Positions 1 through 8,413 of a DNA stretch of 64,000 nt are shown piece after piece; within the stretch, counting starts at the first letter, position 1, and every line of letters begins with the position of its first letter. The notes under the pieces are model-generated. The model was not told where the DNA came from. It saw nothing but the letters and a program-made list of their open reading frames with translations, and did no database searches. The stretch is from Deltaproteobacteria bacterium (GTDB lineage: Bacteria > Desulfobacterota > Binatia > UBA9968 > JAJDTQ01). Position numbers and translations under genes: made by a program. The stretch covers positions 1 to 64,000 of the forward strand of contig JAPOQB010000272.1 in assembly GCA_026710965.1 (NCBI GenBank). Reading direction: 5' to 3'.

Positions 1-141
1 CAGGGCGGCCCTTCTTCATCGGAGTGCTTCAGTTCAATTCGTTACCTCCTTGCACCGCTCCGACTGCTTCCGGCTGGAGCGACAGTTGCCGGGCGGGATT
101 CCCACCCGCTGAGGGATAGCGCCTTTCCACGGCGCACATCA
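1..141. other. intergenic edge; possible divergent gene start
   Basis: No complete gene lies here. Read on the minus strand there is an AGGAGG-type ribosome-binding site at about 44-49, and an ATG at 19-17 followed by codons for Met-Lys-Lys-Gly-Arg-Pro up to the window edge. A gene divergent from the first sugar operon may therefore start here, but the spacing between the site and this ATG is long (about 24 nt) and too little is visible to name it. Confidence 0.2.
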
Positions 142-171
142 TTGACAGCGTTACCGATTCGGTACCATAAC
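142..171 (+). promoter_or_regulatory. sigma70-like promoter with operator palindrome
   Basis: A perfect -35 TTGACA (142-147) is followed after 18 nt by a -10-like CATAAC (166-171). The spacer holds a perfect inverted repeat, TACCGA-T-TCGGTA (152-164). A repressor bound there would block polymerase, so this is probably the regulated promoter of the sugar ABC operon starting at 191. The regulator itself is not in the visible sequence. The hexamer matches and the palindrome are seen directly; promoter activity is inferred. Confidence 0.5.
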
Positions 172-190
172 AGCGGGACGGAGGTACTTG

Positions 191-1534
191 ATGTATCATT
201 CTTTTCTTTTTGCTGCACGGCGTGCTTGCAGCACCCGCGGCACGCGGGTTCCGACGGCGATCAGGGCGGGGGGAGTGATCCTTGCGCTGGGGCTGATCGC
301 GAGCCTGGCCTGGGCCAGTCCGGCCGGAGAGGCGGCAATGGACTCGCAGGAGGTCACCATTACCCACTACTTCGGCGGCGACTTGGGACGCGCCGGCCTG
401 GAGGAGATCTTTGGCACGTTCCACGACCAGACCGGGGTCACGGTGGTCGACAGCCCGATCGGTCACGAGGACTTCAAGGACGGCATCCTGGTACGCGCCG
501 CCGGCGGCAACCTGCCGGACGTATTCAGCTACTGGGCGGGGGCGCGGACGCAGTTCGTGGTCGACGGCGGCAACATCGCGGCGATCGACGACGCGTGGTC
601 GGCCAACGGCCTGGACGCGGTTATCGCCACGTCGGTGGCGGACGGCGCCACCATGTACGACGGCAGCCGCTACCTGGTGCCGTTCGGCTACCACTACGCG
701 GGCATGTTCTACAACGCCAAGGTGATGGCGGCAGCCGGAGTCACCGAGTTCCCGTCCGACTGGGACGGCTTCCTGGCGCTGTGCGAGAACCTCAAGGCGC
801 AGGGCATCATCCCGATCGCGCTCGGCACCAAGAACCGCTGGCCGGGCCAGTTCTGGTTCGACTACCTGCTGCTGCGCACCGCCGGGCCGGACTACCGCGC
901 CGCCCTGATGGCGGGCGACGCTTCCTACACCGACCCCGAGGTGCAGCGCGCCATGGAATTGTGGAAGGAACTGGTGGACGCCGGCTACTTCGCGCCCAAC
1001 GCCAACGCCGATGAATGGACCGACGCCTCCGACAAGGTGGCGCGCGGCGACGCGGCGATGACGCTGATGGGCACCTGGATCACCGGCTACTGGAACGGCC
1101 AGGACCTGATGGCCGGCGACGACTACGACTTCTTCGAGTTCCCGGCGATCGACGCCGGCGTTCCGAACGCGGTGGTCGGGCCGGTCGACGGCTGGCTGAT
1201 CTCGGCCAACTCCCCGAATCGGGCGAACGCCGAAGCGCTGGTGTCGTTCCTGGCCAGCGACGCCGAGGTGCAGGCCAAGTGGGCGCAGATCCAGGGCGCA
1301 CTGTCGGCCAACGTCAACGTGGACGTGAGCACCTACACGCCGGTTATGCAGCGGGCGCTGGAGGCGGTCGGCAACGCCGACACGTTCGCGTTCAACTACG
1401 ACCTGGCGACCACGCCGCCGGCGGCCGAGTTCGGCCTGGACATGTTCTCCCGGTTCATGGACAGCCCGGACGACTACATGCAGCACCTGGCCGACACCGA
1501 AGAGGGTGCCCGGGGAGTGTTCGACAGCCAGTAA
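191..1534 (+). CDS. sugar ABC transporter substrate-binding protein
   Basis: A 447-residue family 1 extracellular solute-binding protein that captures a sugar or oligosaccharide outside the membrane and delivers it to the two permeases that follow. The ATG at 191 is preferred over an adjacent TTG because GGAGG at 180-184 lies 6 nt upstream of it. The N-terminus is basic, then has a hydrophobic stretch ending near Trp-Ala-Ser-Pro, a plausible signal peptide. The mature part has the usual two-lobe pattern, with an NxLPD-type motif (GGNLPDVF) around residue 110 and a YHYAGMFYN segment typical of MalE-like proteins. First gene of a three-gene operon; the next gene starts 37 nt downstream. The exact sugar cannot be told from sequence. 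Confidence 0.9.
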   Translation: MYHSFLFAARRACSTRGTRVPTAIRAGGVILALGLIASLAWASPAGEAAMDSQEVTITHYFGGDLGRAGLEEIFGTFHDQTGVTVVDSPIGHEDFKDGILVRAAGGNLPDVFSYWAGARTQFVVDGGNIAAIDDAWSANGLDAVIATSVADGATMYDGSRYLVPFGYHYAGMFYNAKVMAAAGVTEFPSDWDGFLALCENLKAQGIIPIALGTKNRWPGQFWFDYLLLRTAGPDYRAALMAGDASYTDPEVQRAMELWKELVDAGYFAPNANADEWTDASDKVARGDAAMTLMGTWITGYWNGQDLMAGDDYDFFEFPAIDAGVPNAVVGPVDGWLISANSPNRANAEALVSFLASDAEVQAKWAQIQGALSANVNVDVSTYTPVMQRALEAVGNADTFAFNYDLATTPPAAEFGLDMFSRFMDSPDDYMQHLADTEEGARGVFDSQ

Positions 1535-1571
1535 CGAGAGTCGCTGGGTTGACAAAGGAGAGGTTGCGCCG

Positions 1572-2507
1572 TTGCAGAGTACGGCTCGCGCGGCTCGCGG
1601 CGCACCCTTCTCCGGCAGCCAGTGGATGAAGCAGAAAGAACGATTCTGGCGCATCGCGCTGCTGTTCCTGCCACTGGCGGTGTTCGGCGTGTTTGTCGTC
1701 TGGCCGCTGCTCGATACCTTTTACTACAGCTTCACGAACTGGAACGGCTTCAGCCGCGACTACCGGTTCGTGGGGCTGGACAACTTCGCCGGCGTGGTGA
1801 CCGACCGCCTGTTCACCAACGCTACGGTCAACACGCTGATCTGGACCGCGCTGGCGATCGTGCTGCCCACCGCCGGCGGCCTGACCCTGGCGCTGATGCT
1901 CGACACCCAGGTGCCGGGCGCCAAGGCGTTCAAGTCGGTGTTCTACCTGCCGATCTGCCTGGCCGCGGTGGTGGTGGGCCAGATCTGGATCTGGATCTAC
2001 CAGCCCGACTGGGGCCTGCTCAACGCCGCCATCACGGCGGTGACCGGCTCGCCGCCCGCGTTCGCCTGGCTGGCCGAACCGGAGTCCGCCCTCTACTCCG
2101 TGATCGTGGCCTGGTCGTGGCAGCAGATGGGCCTGGCGATGGTGATCTTTCTGGCCGGCCTCACCTCGATTCCCACCTACCTGCTGGAGGCGGCCGAGAT
2201 CGAAGGCGCCTCGCGCGGACAGCGCATCCGCCACGTGGTGCTCGCTCTGCTGCGCCCGGCCACCGTGGTGGCGGTGGCGCTGAGCGTGATCAACTCGCTG
2301 AAGGCGTTCGACATCCTGTTCATCATGACCGGCGGCGGGCCGTTCCACTCGTCCGACACGCTGGCCATGTACATGTACAGCGAGTCGTTCAAGAAGTACC
2401 GGATCGGCTACGGCAGCTCGATCTCGGTGATCCTGTTCCTGATGACGCTGAGCGTGATTACCGTCTACTTCCGCCAACTCAAGAAGCTGGACGAGCTGTA
2501 TGACTGA
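1572..2507 (+). CDS. sugar ABC transporter permease (MalF-type)
   Basis: A 311-residue inner-membrane permease with about six hydrophobic segments, pairing with the next gene to form the sugar channel. The EAA loop that contacts the ATPase is visible as EAAEIEGASRGQRIRHVVL in the second half. I chose the TTG start at 1572 because AAAGGAGAGG at 1554-1563 sits about 8 nt upstream; an ATG at 1626 lacks such a site but would give a more usual length. The last 8 nt overlap the next gene, indicating translational coupling. No ATP-binding subunit is encoded in this operon. Confidence 0.88.
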   Translation: MQSTARAARGAPFSGSQWMKQKERFWRIALLFLPLAVFGVFVVWPLLDTFYYSFTNWNGFSRDYRFVGLDNFAGVVTDRLFTNATVNTLIWTALAIVLPTAGGLTLALMLDTQVPGAKAFKSVFYLPICLAAVVVGQIWIWIYQPDWGLLNAAITAVTGSPPAFAWLAEPESALYSVIVAWSWQQMGLAMVIFLAGLTSIPTYLLEAAEIEGASRGQRIRHVVLALLRPATVVAVALSVINSLKAFDILFIMTGGGPFHSSDTLAMYMYSESFKKYRIGYGSSISVILFLMTLSVITVYFRQLKKLDELYD

Positions 2508-3417
2508 CGGCGCGACCGCCACGACCCCCACGACCCCCACGACCCCCGCGACCCCCGCGACCCCCGCGACCCCCGCGACGCCGCGGCGTCGGCGGCTGTC
2601 CGGCTGGACCGGCGTGCTGCTGGTGTGCCTGACGGTGCTGGCGCTGCTGTTCCTGACCCCGACGGTGGGGGTGATCCTGAGCGCCCTGAAGAGTACGCGC
2701 GACATCGCCTTCGGCACCCTGTGGGCGATTCCGCGCACCCTCGACCTGTCCAACTTCGCGGTGGCGCTCGCCCACCCGTCGGTCAAGTTCTACTTTGTCA
2801 ACACGTTCCTGGTAACCGCGCCGGCCACCGCCGGCTCGATCACTTTGGGCATCCTGGCCGGGTACGTGTTTTCCAAGCTGCCGTTCCGCGGCAGCGAGAT
2901 CCTGTTCCTGGTGATCGTGTCGGGGATGTTCTTTCCGCCGCAGATCATCCTGATTCCGCTGTTCCGGTTGTTCAACCGGCTCGGCCTGCTCGACACGCTG
3001 TGGCCGATGATTATCGTGCACATCGCCATGGGCATCCCGATCTGCACCCTGCTGATGCGCAACTTCTTCGCCACCGTGCCGGCCGCGCTGCGTGAAGCGG
3101 CCATCGTGGAAGGCGCCAGCGAATGGCGGGTGCTGACCGGGGTGGCGCTGCCGGTCAGCCTGCCCGCCCTGGCGGTGCTCGGTACCCTGCAGTTCACCTG
3201 GATCTGGAACGACTTCCTGTGGCCGCTGATCTTCACGCAGAGCGACAACAAGCGCACCATCATGCTCGGCATCGTGTCGCTGCGCGGCCAGTACACCGTG
3301 GCCTGGGGCGTGCAGGGCGCGCTGTCCCTGCTGGCCAGCCTGCCCACGCTGCTGGTGTTCCTGTTCTTCCAGCGCTACTTCATCGCCGGCATGACCATGG
3401 GGGCTGTCAAGGGCTGA
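2500..3417 (+). CDS. sugar ABC transporter permease (MalG-type)
   Basis: A 305-residue permease, partner of the preceding MalF-type protein. The ATG lies inside the end of the upstream gene. The membrane part starts near residue 35 and has six hydrophobic segments, with an EAA loop reading REAAIVEGASEWRVL. The ending MTMGAVKG is the conserved MalG-type C-terminus. The cytoplasmic N-terminus is odd: residues about 8-28 are a run of Thr-Pro-Thr and Ala-Thr-Pro triplets encoded by a 9-bp tandem repeat. This does not disturb the permease domain and is not a known feature of the family. Confidence 0.9.
   Translation: MTDGATATTPTTPTTPATPATPATPATPRRRRLSGWTGVLLVCLTVLALLFLTPTVGVILSALKSTRDIAFGTLWAIPRTLDLSNFAVALAHPSVKFYFVNTFLVTAPATAGSITLGILAGYVFSKLPFRGSEILFLVIVSGMFFPPQIILIPLFRLFNRLGLLDTLWPMIIVHIAMGIPICTLLMRNFFATVPAALREAAIVEGASEWRVLTGVALPVSLPALAVLGTLQFTWIWNDFLWPLIFTQSDNKRTIMLGIVSLRGQYTVAWGVQGALSLLASLPTLLVFLFFQRYFIAGMTMGAVKG
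2519..2577 (+). repeat. 9-bp tandem repeat inside permease gene
   Basis: About six to seven copies of a nonamer of the form ACGACCCCC, drifting to GCGACCCCC. Each unit is three codons, so copy-number change would keep the reading frame and only lengthen or shorten the Thr/Ala/Pro tail of the permease. Confidence 0.85.
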
Positions 3418-3424
3418 CCGCCGC

Positions 3425-3450
3425 GGCGCTGCAAGCGCCCGTTTCTTGTT
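3425..3450 (+). terminator. probable intrinsic terminator of sugar operon
   Basis: A perfect 6-bp stem, GGCGCT (3425-3430) and AGCGCC (3434-3439), with a 3-nt loop, followed by a T-rich stretch (TTTCTTGTT). It lies just after the last gene of the sugar operon and before the peptide-transporter operon. The stem is short, so termination may be partial. Confidence 0.5.
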
Positions 3451-3540
3451 GCAGATCCTGCCGCGAACATGCTACAGTTTCGTGCGCTCGTAGTAGCGGG
3501 CGCGAATCTCATAACAGTTTCCAATAAGGGGAAGACTTTG

Positions 3541-5406
3541 ATGAAAATGAAGACGCTCACTGGAGCGCTTGTGTTGGCGTTCGCGGCGACCGGCCTGTGG
3601 GGCCAGATCGGCGGCTTGCCGCGCGAAGAGAGCCTGATCATTCAGAACCCGGAGGGAGCTCCGTCGAACCCGGGCTGCTTCAACCTGTGGTGGGGCTGCG
3701 GCGGCGGCTGGTCGACCGGCCTGCACCAGCTCGCGCTCGACACGTTCTGGTATATCGACCCCAACGCGGGCGTCGACGGCGTAATCCACAACTCGCTCGC
3801 CGCCGGACCGCCGGAGTACAACGACGACTTCAGCGAGATGACCGTGTTCCTGCGCCAGGGCATCTACTGGAGCGATGGCGTGGAGTTCACCTCCGCGGAC
3901 GTCGTCTACACCGTCGAGTCGCAGATCGAGCATCCGGGCGCGACCTGGAGCGGCGCGTTCAGCACCAACGTCGAGTCGGTCCAGGCCATTGACGACTACA
4001 CGGTCCGGTTCATCCTGAAGGCGCCCAACTCGCGCTTTCAATCGGTGTTCTCGGTGCGCTGGAACGCGGCCTGGATCATCCCCAAGCATATCTTCGAGAA
4101 CGAAGATCCCACCACGTTCGAGTTCAACCCGCCGGTGAGCCTGGGACCCTACACGCTGCACAGCTACGATCCGAACGGTTCCTGGCACATCTGGGAGCGG
4201 CGCCCCGACTGGGAGCGTACCACGGTGGCCGAATTCGGCATGCCCGCGCCCCGCTACGCAATCTACCGGCACGGCATTCCCACCGACCGCCGGCTTATCG
4301 AGATGGTCAACGGCGACCTCGACATGATCCACGACCTCACGCCCGAGGGCACGTTCTCGATCGTGAAGCAGGACGAGACTGCCCAGGGCTGGTTCCCGGG
4401 CTTCCCGTATGCGCACCCCGACCCGACGCTCCCGGCCGTGGTGTTCAACACCCAGAACGAGAAGTTCCAGGACAAGCGGGTGCGCTGGGCGCTGGCGCTG
4501 ATGCTGGACGCGCAGACGATGTCGCTGGCCAGCTATCGCGGCGCGGCGACGTTCTCCGCCATCCAGGTGCCGCCTACCGGACTGCATCCGGACGACTACC
4601 ACGAACCGATGCAGGACTGGCTCGAGACGTTCACCATTGAGGCCGGCGGCAAGACCTTCCAGCCCTACGATCCCGAAGTGACCCTGCGCATCGCTGAAAC
4701 CGTCCGCCGGCAGTTCGACGGCGTGCCGGAGGACGAGCAGGCGATTCGGCGTTCGTTCGGCTACGGCTGGTGGGCCCAGAACCTGGAGGCCGCCGCGCTG
4801 CTGCTGGAGGATGCCGGCTTCGAGAAGCAGGGCAACAACTGGTATATGCCGAACGGCGAACGATTTACCGTCGAGTTGGGGTACAGTGCCGAGGGCGTGA
4901 TGAGCCGGCTCGGATCGATCATCGTACAGCAGTGGATCCAGGCCGGCGTCGACGCGACCAGCAGGACCGACCCGCAGCTGTGGGACCAGATGTTCATGGG
5001 CGAATTCGACGCCCAGATCGGCTGGTCGGTCGAGACTTGGGGCGGCCATCCCGACCTGTCGTTCTTCCTGGACAGTTGGCACTCCGAGTTCGTAGCCGAG
5101 CCCGGCGCCCGGCAGCCAGCGCGCAACTGGCAGCGCTGGTCGCACCCCGATCTGGACCGGATCATTGAGGAAATCCGCACAATCGACTTCAACGATCCGC
5201 GCGGCGTCGAGCTCGGGCAGGAGTTCGTGAGGCTCACGGTAGAGGAGATGCCGACCATCCCGATCATGTCGTACAACGTGTTCTCGGTGCAGTCCAACCG
5301 GTACTGGACCAACTTCCCGACCTCCGAGAACAACTACGCAAACCCGGTCACCAACTGGGCCAACGGGCGCTACATCCTGAACCTGATCGAGCCCGCGTCC
5401 CGGTAA
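3541..5406 (+). CDS. ABC transporter substrate-binding protein, family 5
   Basis: A 621-residue family 5 solute-binding protein (DppA/OppA type). Such proteins bind peptides, oligosaccharides or other bulky solutes. The ATG at 3541 follows AAGGGGA at 3526-3532. A signal peptide of about 21 residues ends near Gly-Leu-Trp-Gly-Gln. The family hallmark is visible in FLRQGIYWSDGVEFTSADVVYTVE (about residues 103-126) and in the central RVRWALALMLD block. It is followed by two permeases and two ATPases. The ligand is unknown; some close families in sugar-rich loci carry oligosaccharides, and its position beside sugar transporters makes that possible. Confidence 0.9.
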   Translation: MKMKTLTGALVLAFAATGLWGQIGGLPREESLIIQNPEGAPSNPGCFNLWWGCGGGWSTGLHQLALDTFWYIDPNAGVDGVIHNSLAAGPPEYNDDFSEMTVFLRQGIYWSDGVEFTSADVVYTVESQIEHPGATWSGAFSTNVESVQAIDDYTVRFILKAPNSRFQSVFSVRWNAAWIIPKHIFENEDPTTFEFNPPVSLGPYTLHSYDPNGSWHIWERRPDWERTTVAEFGMPAPRYAIYRHGIPTDRRLIEMVNGDLDMIHDLTPEGTFSIVKQDETAQGWFPGFPYAHPDPTLPAVVFNTQNEKFQDKRVRWALALMLDAQTMSLASYRGAATFSAIQVPPTGLHPDDYHEPMQDWLETFTIEAGGKTFQPYDPEVTLRIAETVRRQFDGVPEDEQAIRRSFGYGWWAQNLEAAALLLEDAGFEKQGNNWYMPNGERFTVELGYSAEGVMSRLGSIIVQQWIQAGVDATSRTDPQLWDQMFMGEFDAQIGWSVETWGGHPDLSFFLDSWHSEFVAEPGARQPARNWQRWSHPDLDRIIEEIRTIDFNDPRGVELGQEFVRLTVEEMPTIPIMSYNVFSVQSNRYWTNFPTSENNYANPVTNWANGRYILNLIEPASR

Positions 5407-5418
5407 CGATCTTGAATC

Positions 5419-5443
5419 GTCACCGGCTGGTTGAGCCTGTGAC
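5419..5443 (+). promoter_or_regulatory. intercistronic hairpin after binding-protein gene
   Basis: GTCACCGGCT (5419-5428) and AGCCTGTGAC (5434-5443) form a 10-bp stem with one mismatch around a 5-nt loop, 12 nt after the stop codon. There is no clear T tract. It probably protects the binding-protein part of the transcript or weakens read-through into the permease genes, giving excess binding protein. Confidence 0.5.
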
Positions 5444-5518
5444 CGAACCCGTCCCGAACCATGGGAGCCTGTCACGATTCGGCAGGTTCCCGTGGCCGGG
5501 TGCCGGGACCCCACCCGC

Positions 5519-6523
5519 ATGAGAACGTACGGTTTCTTCGTACTGAAGCGGTTCGGCCAGTTGCTGATCGTGGTGTTCCTGGGGGTGAGCGCGACCTTCT
5601 TCATTACCCACCTGTCGCCGCTCGACCCGGTGGAGCAGACCATGGGCCGCCTGACCCGGCAGTCCGGCTTCAGCCCTGAGGCGCAGGAAGCGATGCGCGC
5701 GGCGCTGACCGAGCTGTATGGCACCGACAAGCCGCTGCTTGAGCAGTTCTACAGCTTCTGGAGCCGCCTCGTGCGCGGCGACATGGGGCCGTCGCTGCTC
5801 GCCTTCCCGACCCCGGCGCTCCGGCTGGTGAAGCGCGCACTGCCGTGGACGGTCGGCCTGCTTACCACCACCGTGCTCATCACCTGGACCGTCGGCAACC
5901 TGCTCGGCGGGCTGGCCGGCTACTTCCAGAACAGCCGGCTCCTGAAAGCGTTCGGCGTGTTTGCCATCGGCGTGCAGCCGATCCCGTACTACATCGTCGC
6001 CTTCATCATGCTGATCCTGTTCGGGTTTCTGTGGCCGGTGCTGCCGATCTCCGGCGGCGCCGGGATGTTCGTGGAGCCGGGCTGGAACATCCATTACGCG
6101 CTGTCGATCGTGCATCACTCCATCCTGCCGGCGTCGTCGATCGTGGTGGTCGGACTCGGCACCTGGTTCCTGGGCATGCGCGCGCTGGTGTCGAATGTGG
6201 TCACCGAAGACTACGTAACCTACGCCGAATTTGGCGGGGTCGAAAGCCGCAAGATCGTCGGCTCGTACGTGATCCGCAACGCCATGATCCCACAGCTTAC
6301 CGCGCTGGCGATGGTGCTCGGCGGCGTGTTCTCCGGGACCATAATCACCGAGGAAGTGTTCTCCTATCCCGGCGTCGGCACGCTGCTGATCGACGCCGTG
6401 AACGCGGGCGACTATACGCTCGTGCTGGCCGTCACGTCGATCTCGATCGCAACCGTGGCGACGGCTATCTTCGTGATCGACCTGCTGTACCCGCTGCTGG
6501 ACCCGCGCGTGAGGGTCCGCTAG
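5519..6523 (+). CDS. ABC transporter permease, DppB/OppB type
   Basis: A 334-residue inner-membrane permease of the peptide/nickel/oligosaccharide transporter family. The N-terminus (LKRFGQLLIVVFLGVSATFF) is the typical first membrane helix, with long periplasmic and then clustered hydrophobic segments. The EAA-like loop (GVESRKIVGSYVIRNAMIPQ) and a YPGVGTLLIDAV motif near the C-terminus are classic for DppB. The ATG at 5519 is preferred since the typical homologous N-terminus begins there; an upstream GTG at 5492 is also in frame. Works with the next permease and two ATPases. Confidence 0.9.
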   Translation: MRTYGFFVLKRFGQLLIVVFLGVSATFFITHLSPLDPVEQTMGRLTRQSGFSPEAQEAMRAALTELYGTDKPLLEQFYSFWSRLVRGDMGPSLLAFPTPALRLVKRALPWTVGLLTTTVLITWTVGNLLGGLAGYFQNSRLLKAFGVFAIGVQPIPYYIVAFIMLILFGFLWPVLPISGGAGMFVEPGWNIHYALSIVHHSILPASSIVVVGLGTWFLGMRALVSNVVTEDYVTYAEFGGVESRKIVGSYVIRNAMIPQLTALAMVLGGVFSGTIITEEVFSYPGVGTLLIDAVNAGDYTLVLAVTSISIATVATAIFVIDLLYPLLDPRVRVR

Positions 6524-6527
6524 ATTC

Positions 6528-7385
6528 GTGTTTCACATCATCCGGGATCTGCTGCGCTTCAACCGGGAATTCGCCATCGGGGTCGCGTTCCTGGGGCTGA
6601 TCGTCGTGTACTCCCTGCTGTCGTTCGTCTCCCCCATTGACCCCGACATCCAGTTCATGGAGTTCCCGGACCTGCCGCCCTCCGGCGAGTACTGGTTCGG
6701 GACCAACTCGCGCGGCCAGGACCTGTTCTGGCAGCTCACCTTTGCTTTTCGCAATACGCTGGGATTCGGGATCATGGTGGCCGCGTTCAGTCGCGTCATC
6801 TCGATCACTGTCGGCCTGGTATCGGGGTACGTGGGCGGGGCGGTCGACCGTGTCCTGATGGTGATCAACGACGTGTTCGTCACGCTGCCGCTGCTGCCGG
6901 TGCTGCTGGTGTTTTTCTTCGTGCTCGGCGACAGCCTCAACACCATCAATCTGGCGCTCTTGATGGCATGCCTCGGCTGGCCGTTCGATGCGCGCCTGAT
7001 CCGCTCCATCACGCTCGGTCTGCGCCACCGCGAATTCACCCGCCACGCGATGTTCTCCGGGATGAGCCCGCTGAAGATCATGTTCGAGGAGCACCTGCCC
7101 TACGTGATGCCGGTGGTGTTCGCGACTGCCATGGCCAACATGCTGTGGGCGATCGGTGTGGAGGTGACCCTCGCGGTGCTCGGCTTCACCAACATCAACC
7201 TCGCCACCGTCGGTACCACCATCTACTGGGCCAACAACCACTCCGCCATGATAGTCGGCGTCTGGTGGTGGATCGTGATCCCGGTGGTGCTGGTGGTGAT
7301 GTTGTTCATCGGCCTGTACCTGCTCGCCGTCTCGCTCAACGAGTACATCGACCCGCGCTCCCGGCTGCGCAGGATGGGCGGCTGA
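6528..7385 (+). CDS. ABC transporter permease, DppC/OppC type
   Basis: A 285-residue second permease of the Dpp/Opp-type importer, starting at GTG 4 nt after the previous stop. An N-terminal helix is followed by the conserved extracellular signature FGTNSRGQDLFWQL (about residues 63-76) and a loop reading LGLRHREFTRHAMFSGMSPLKI that contacts the ATPase. The stop codon overlaps the ATG of the first ATPase gene. Confidence 0.9.
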   Translation: MFHIIRDLLRFNREFAIGVAFLGLIVVYSLLSFVSPIDPDIQFMEFPDLPPSGEYWFGTNSRGQDLFWQLTFAFRNTLGFGIMVAAFSRVISITVGLVSGYVGGAVDRVLMVINDVFVTLPLLPVLLVFFFVLGDSLNTINLALLMACLGWPFDARLIRSITLGLRHREFTRHAMFSGMSPLKIMFEEHLPYVMPVVFATAMANMLWAIGVEVTLAVLGFTNINLATVGTTIYWANNHSAMIVGVWWWIVIPVVLVVMLFIGLYLLAVSLNEYIDPRSRLRRMGG

Positions 7386-8413
7386 TGGCCGACGTGCTCA
7401 CCGTGGCGGGCCTCAAGGCCTACTACCAGACCAACTACTTCGGCGTGCAGCGCGAGGTGCGCGCGGTCGACGACATCTCGATCACGGTGCGCGCCGACGA
7501 GGTCTACGGCATCGCCGGGGAGAGCTCCTCCGGCAAGACCACGCTGATCAAGACGTTTGCCGGCGCCATTCACCCGCCGCTGCGCATCGTCGGCGGCTCC
7601 ATGCGCTACCGGTTCGACGGGCAGGAGATCGACCCGTACGCGGTCAGCGCCGAGGAGTTGAACCGCCTGCGCTGGCGGCACGTGTCGTACATCATGCAGG
7701 GCTCGATGAGCGTGCTGAACCCGGTGCGCCGGATCCACCGCAGCTTCGCCGACTTCGCCTTCAGTCACATGGACCTGCCGAAGGCGCGCTTCTGGCAGGC
7801 GGTGGAAGAACACCTGGAGCGCCTGTCGCTGAGTCCGGACGTGCTGCGCGGCTACCCGCATGAGCTGTCCGGCGGCATGCGGCAGCGAGTCACCATCGCG
7901 CTGGCCACCGTGTGCCGGCCCGGCTTCATCATTGCCGACGAGCCCACCACCGCGCTCGACGTGGTGGTGCAGAAGGACGTGCTGGCGCTGCTCGACGACA
8001 TTCGCCGCACGCTGAAGTCGTCGGTAGTGTTCGTGACCCACGACATGAGCGTGCACGCCAACATGGCCGACCGCATCGGCATCATGTATGCCGGGCGCAT
8101 CGTCGAGGAGGGCCCCACGCGGGCGCTGTTTACCGCGCCGAAGCACCCCTACACCGCGCACCTGGTGGCCAGCCTGCCGCGCATTGGCGACGCCACCCGC
8201 AAACCGGCGCTGGGCGGCCGCCCGCCGGCCCTGTCCGACCCGCCGGGCGGCTGCCGCTTCCACCCGCGCTGCCCGCTGGCCATCGACAAGTGCCGCACCG
8301 AGGTACCGCCGCTGGAGACGGTCGGAGCCGACCACCGCTCGGCGTGCTGGCGCAGCGCCGAGGTGGAGCCGCTGACGCCGCCGTCCGGCGCGTCCGGAGA
8401 GGAGGTGGCGTGA
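7385..8413 (+). CDS. ABC transporter ATP-binding protein, DppD/OppD type
   Basis: A 342-residue ATPase powering the preceding importer. The ATG overlaps the upstream stop (TGATG). Walker A is GESSSGKTT (residues 45-53; a Ser replaces the usual Gly in the middle), the ABC signature is ELSGGMRQR, and Walker B is IIADEPTTALD. The C-terminus carries the oligopeptide-transporter extension with the HPRCPLAIDKC cysteine motif seen in OppD/DppD, which in relatives binds an iron-sulfur cluster. It overlaps the next gene by 4 nt. Confidence 0.92.
   Translation: MADVLTVAGLKAYYQTNYFGVQREVRAVDDISITVRADEVYGIAGESSSGKTTLIKTFAGAIHPPLRIVGGSMRYRFDGQEIDPYAVSAEELNRLRWRHVSYIMQGSMSVLNPVRRIHRSFADFAFSHMDLPKARFWQAVEEHLERLSLSPDVLRGYPHELSGGMRQRVTIALATVCRPGFIIADEPTTALDVVVQKDVLALLDDIRRTLKSSVVFVTHDMSVHANMADRIGIMYAGRIVEEGPTRALFTAPKHPYTAHLVASLPRIGDATRKPALGGRPPALSDPPGGCRFHPRCPLAIDKCRTEVPPLETVGADHRSACWRSAEVEPLTPPSGASGEEVA

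Noticed and set aside
3472-5730. 752-codon minus-strand frame
   Set aside because: Antisense of the family 5 binding protein, with the compositional signature of a shadow frame.
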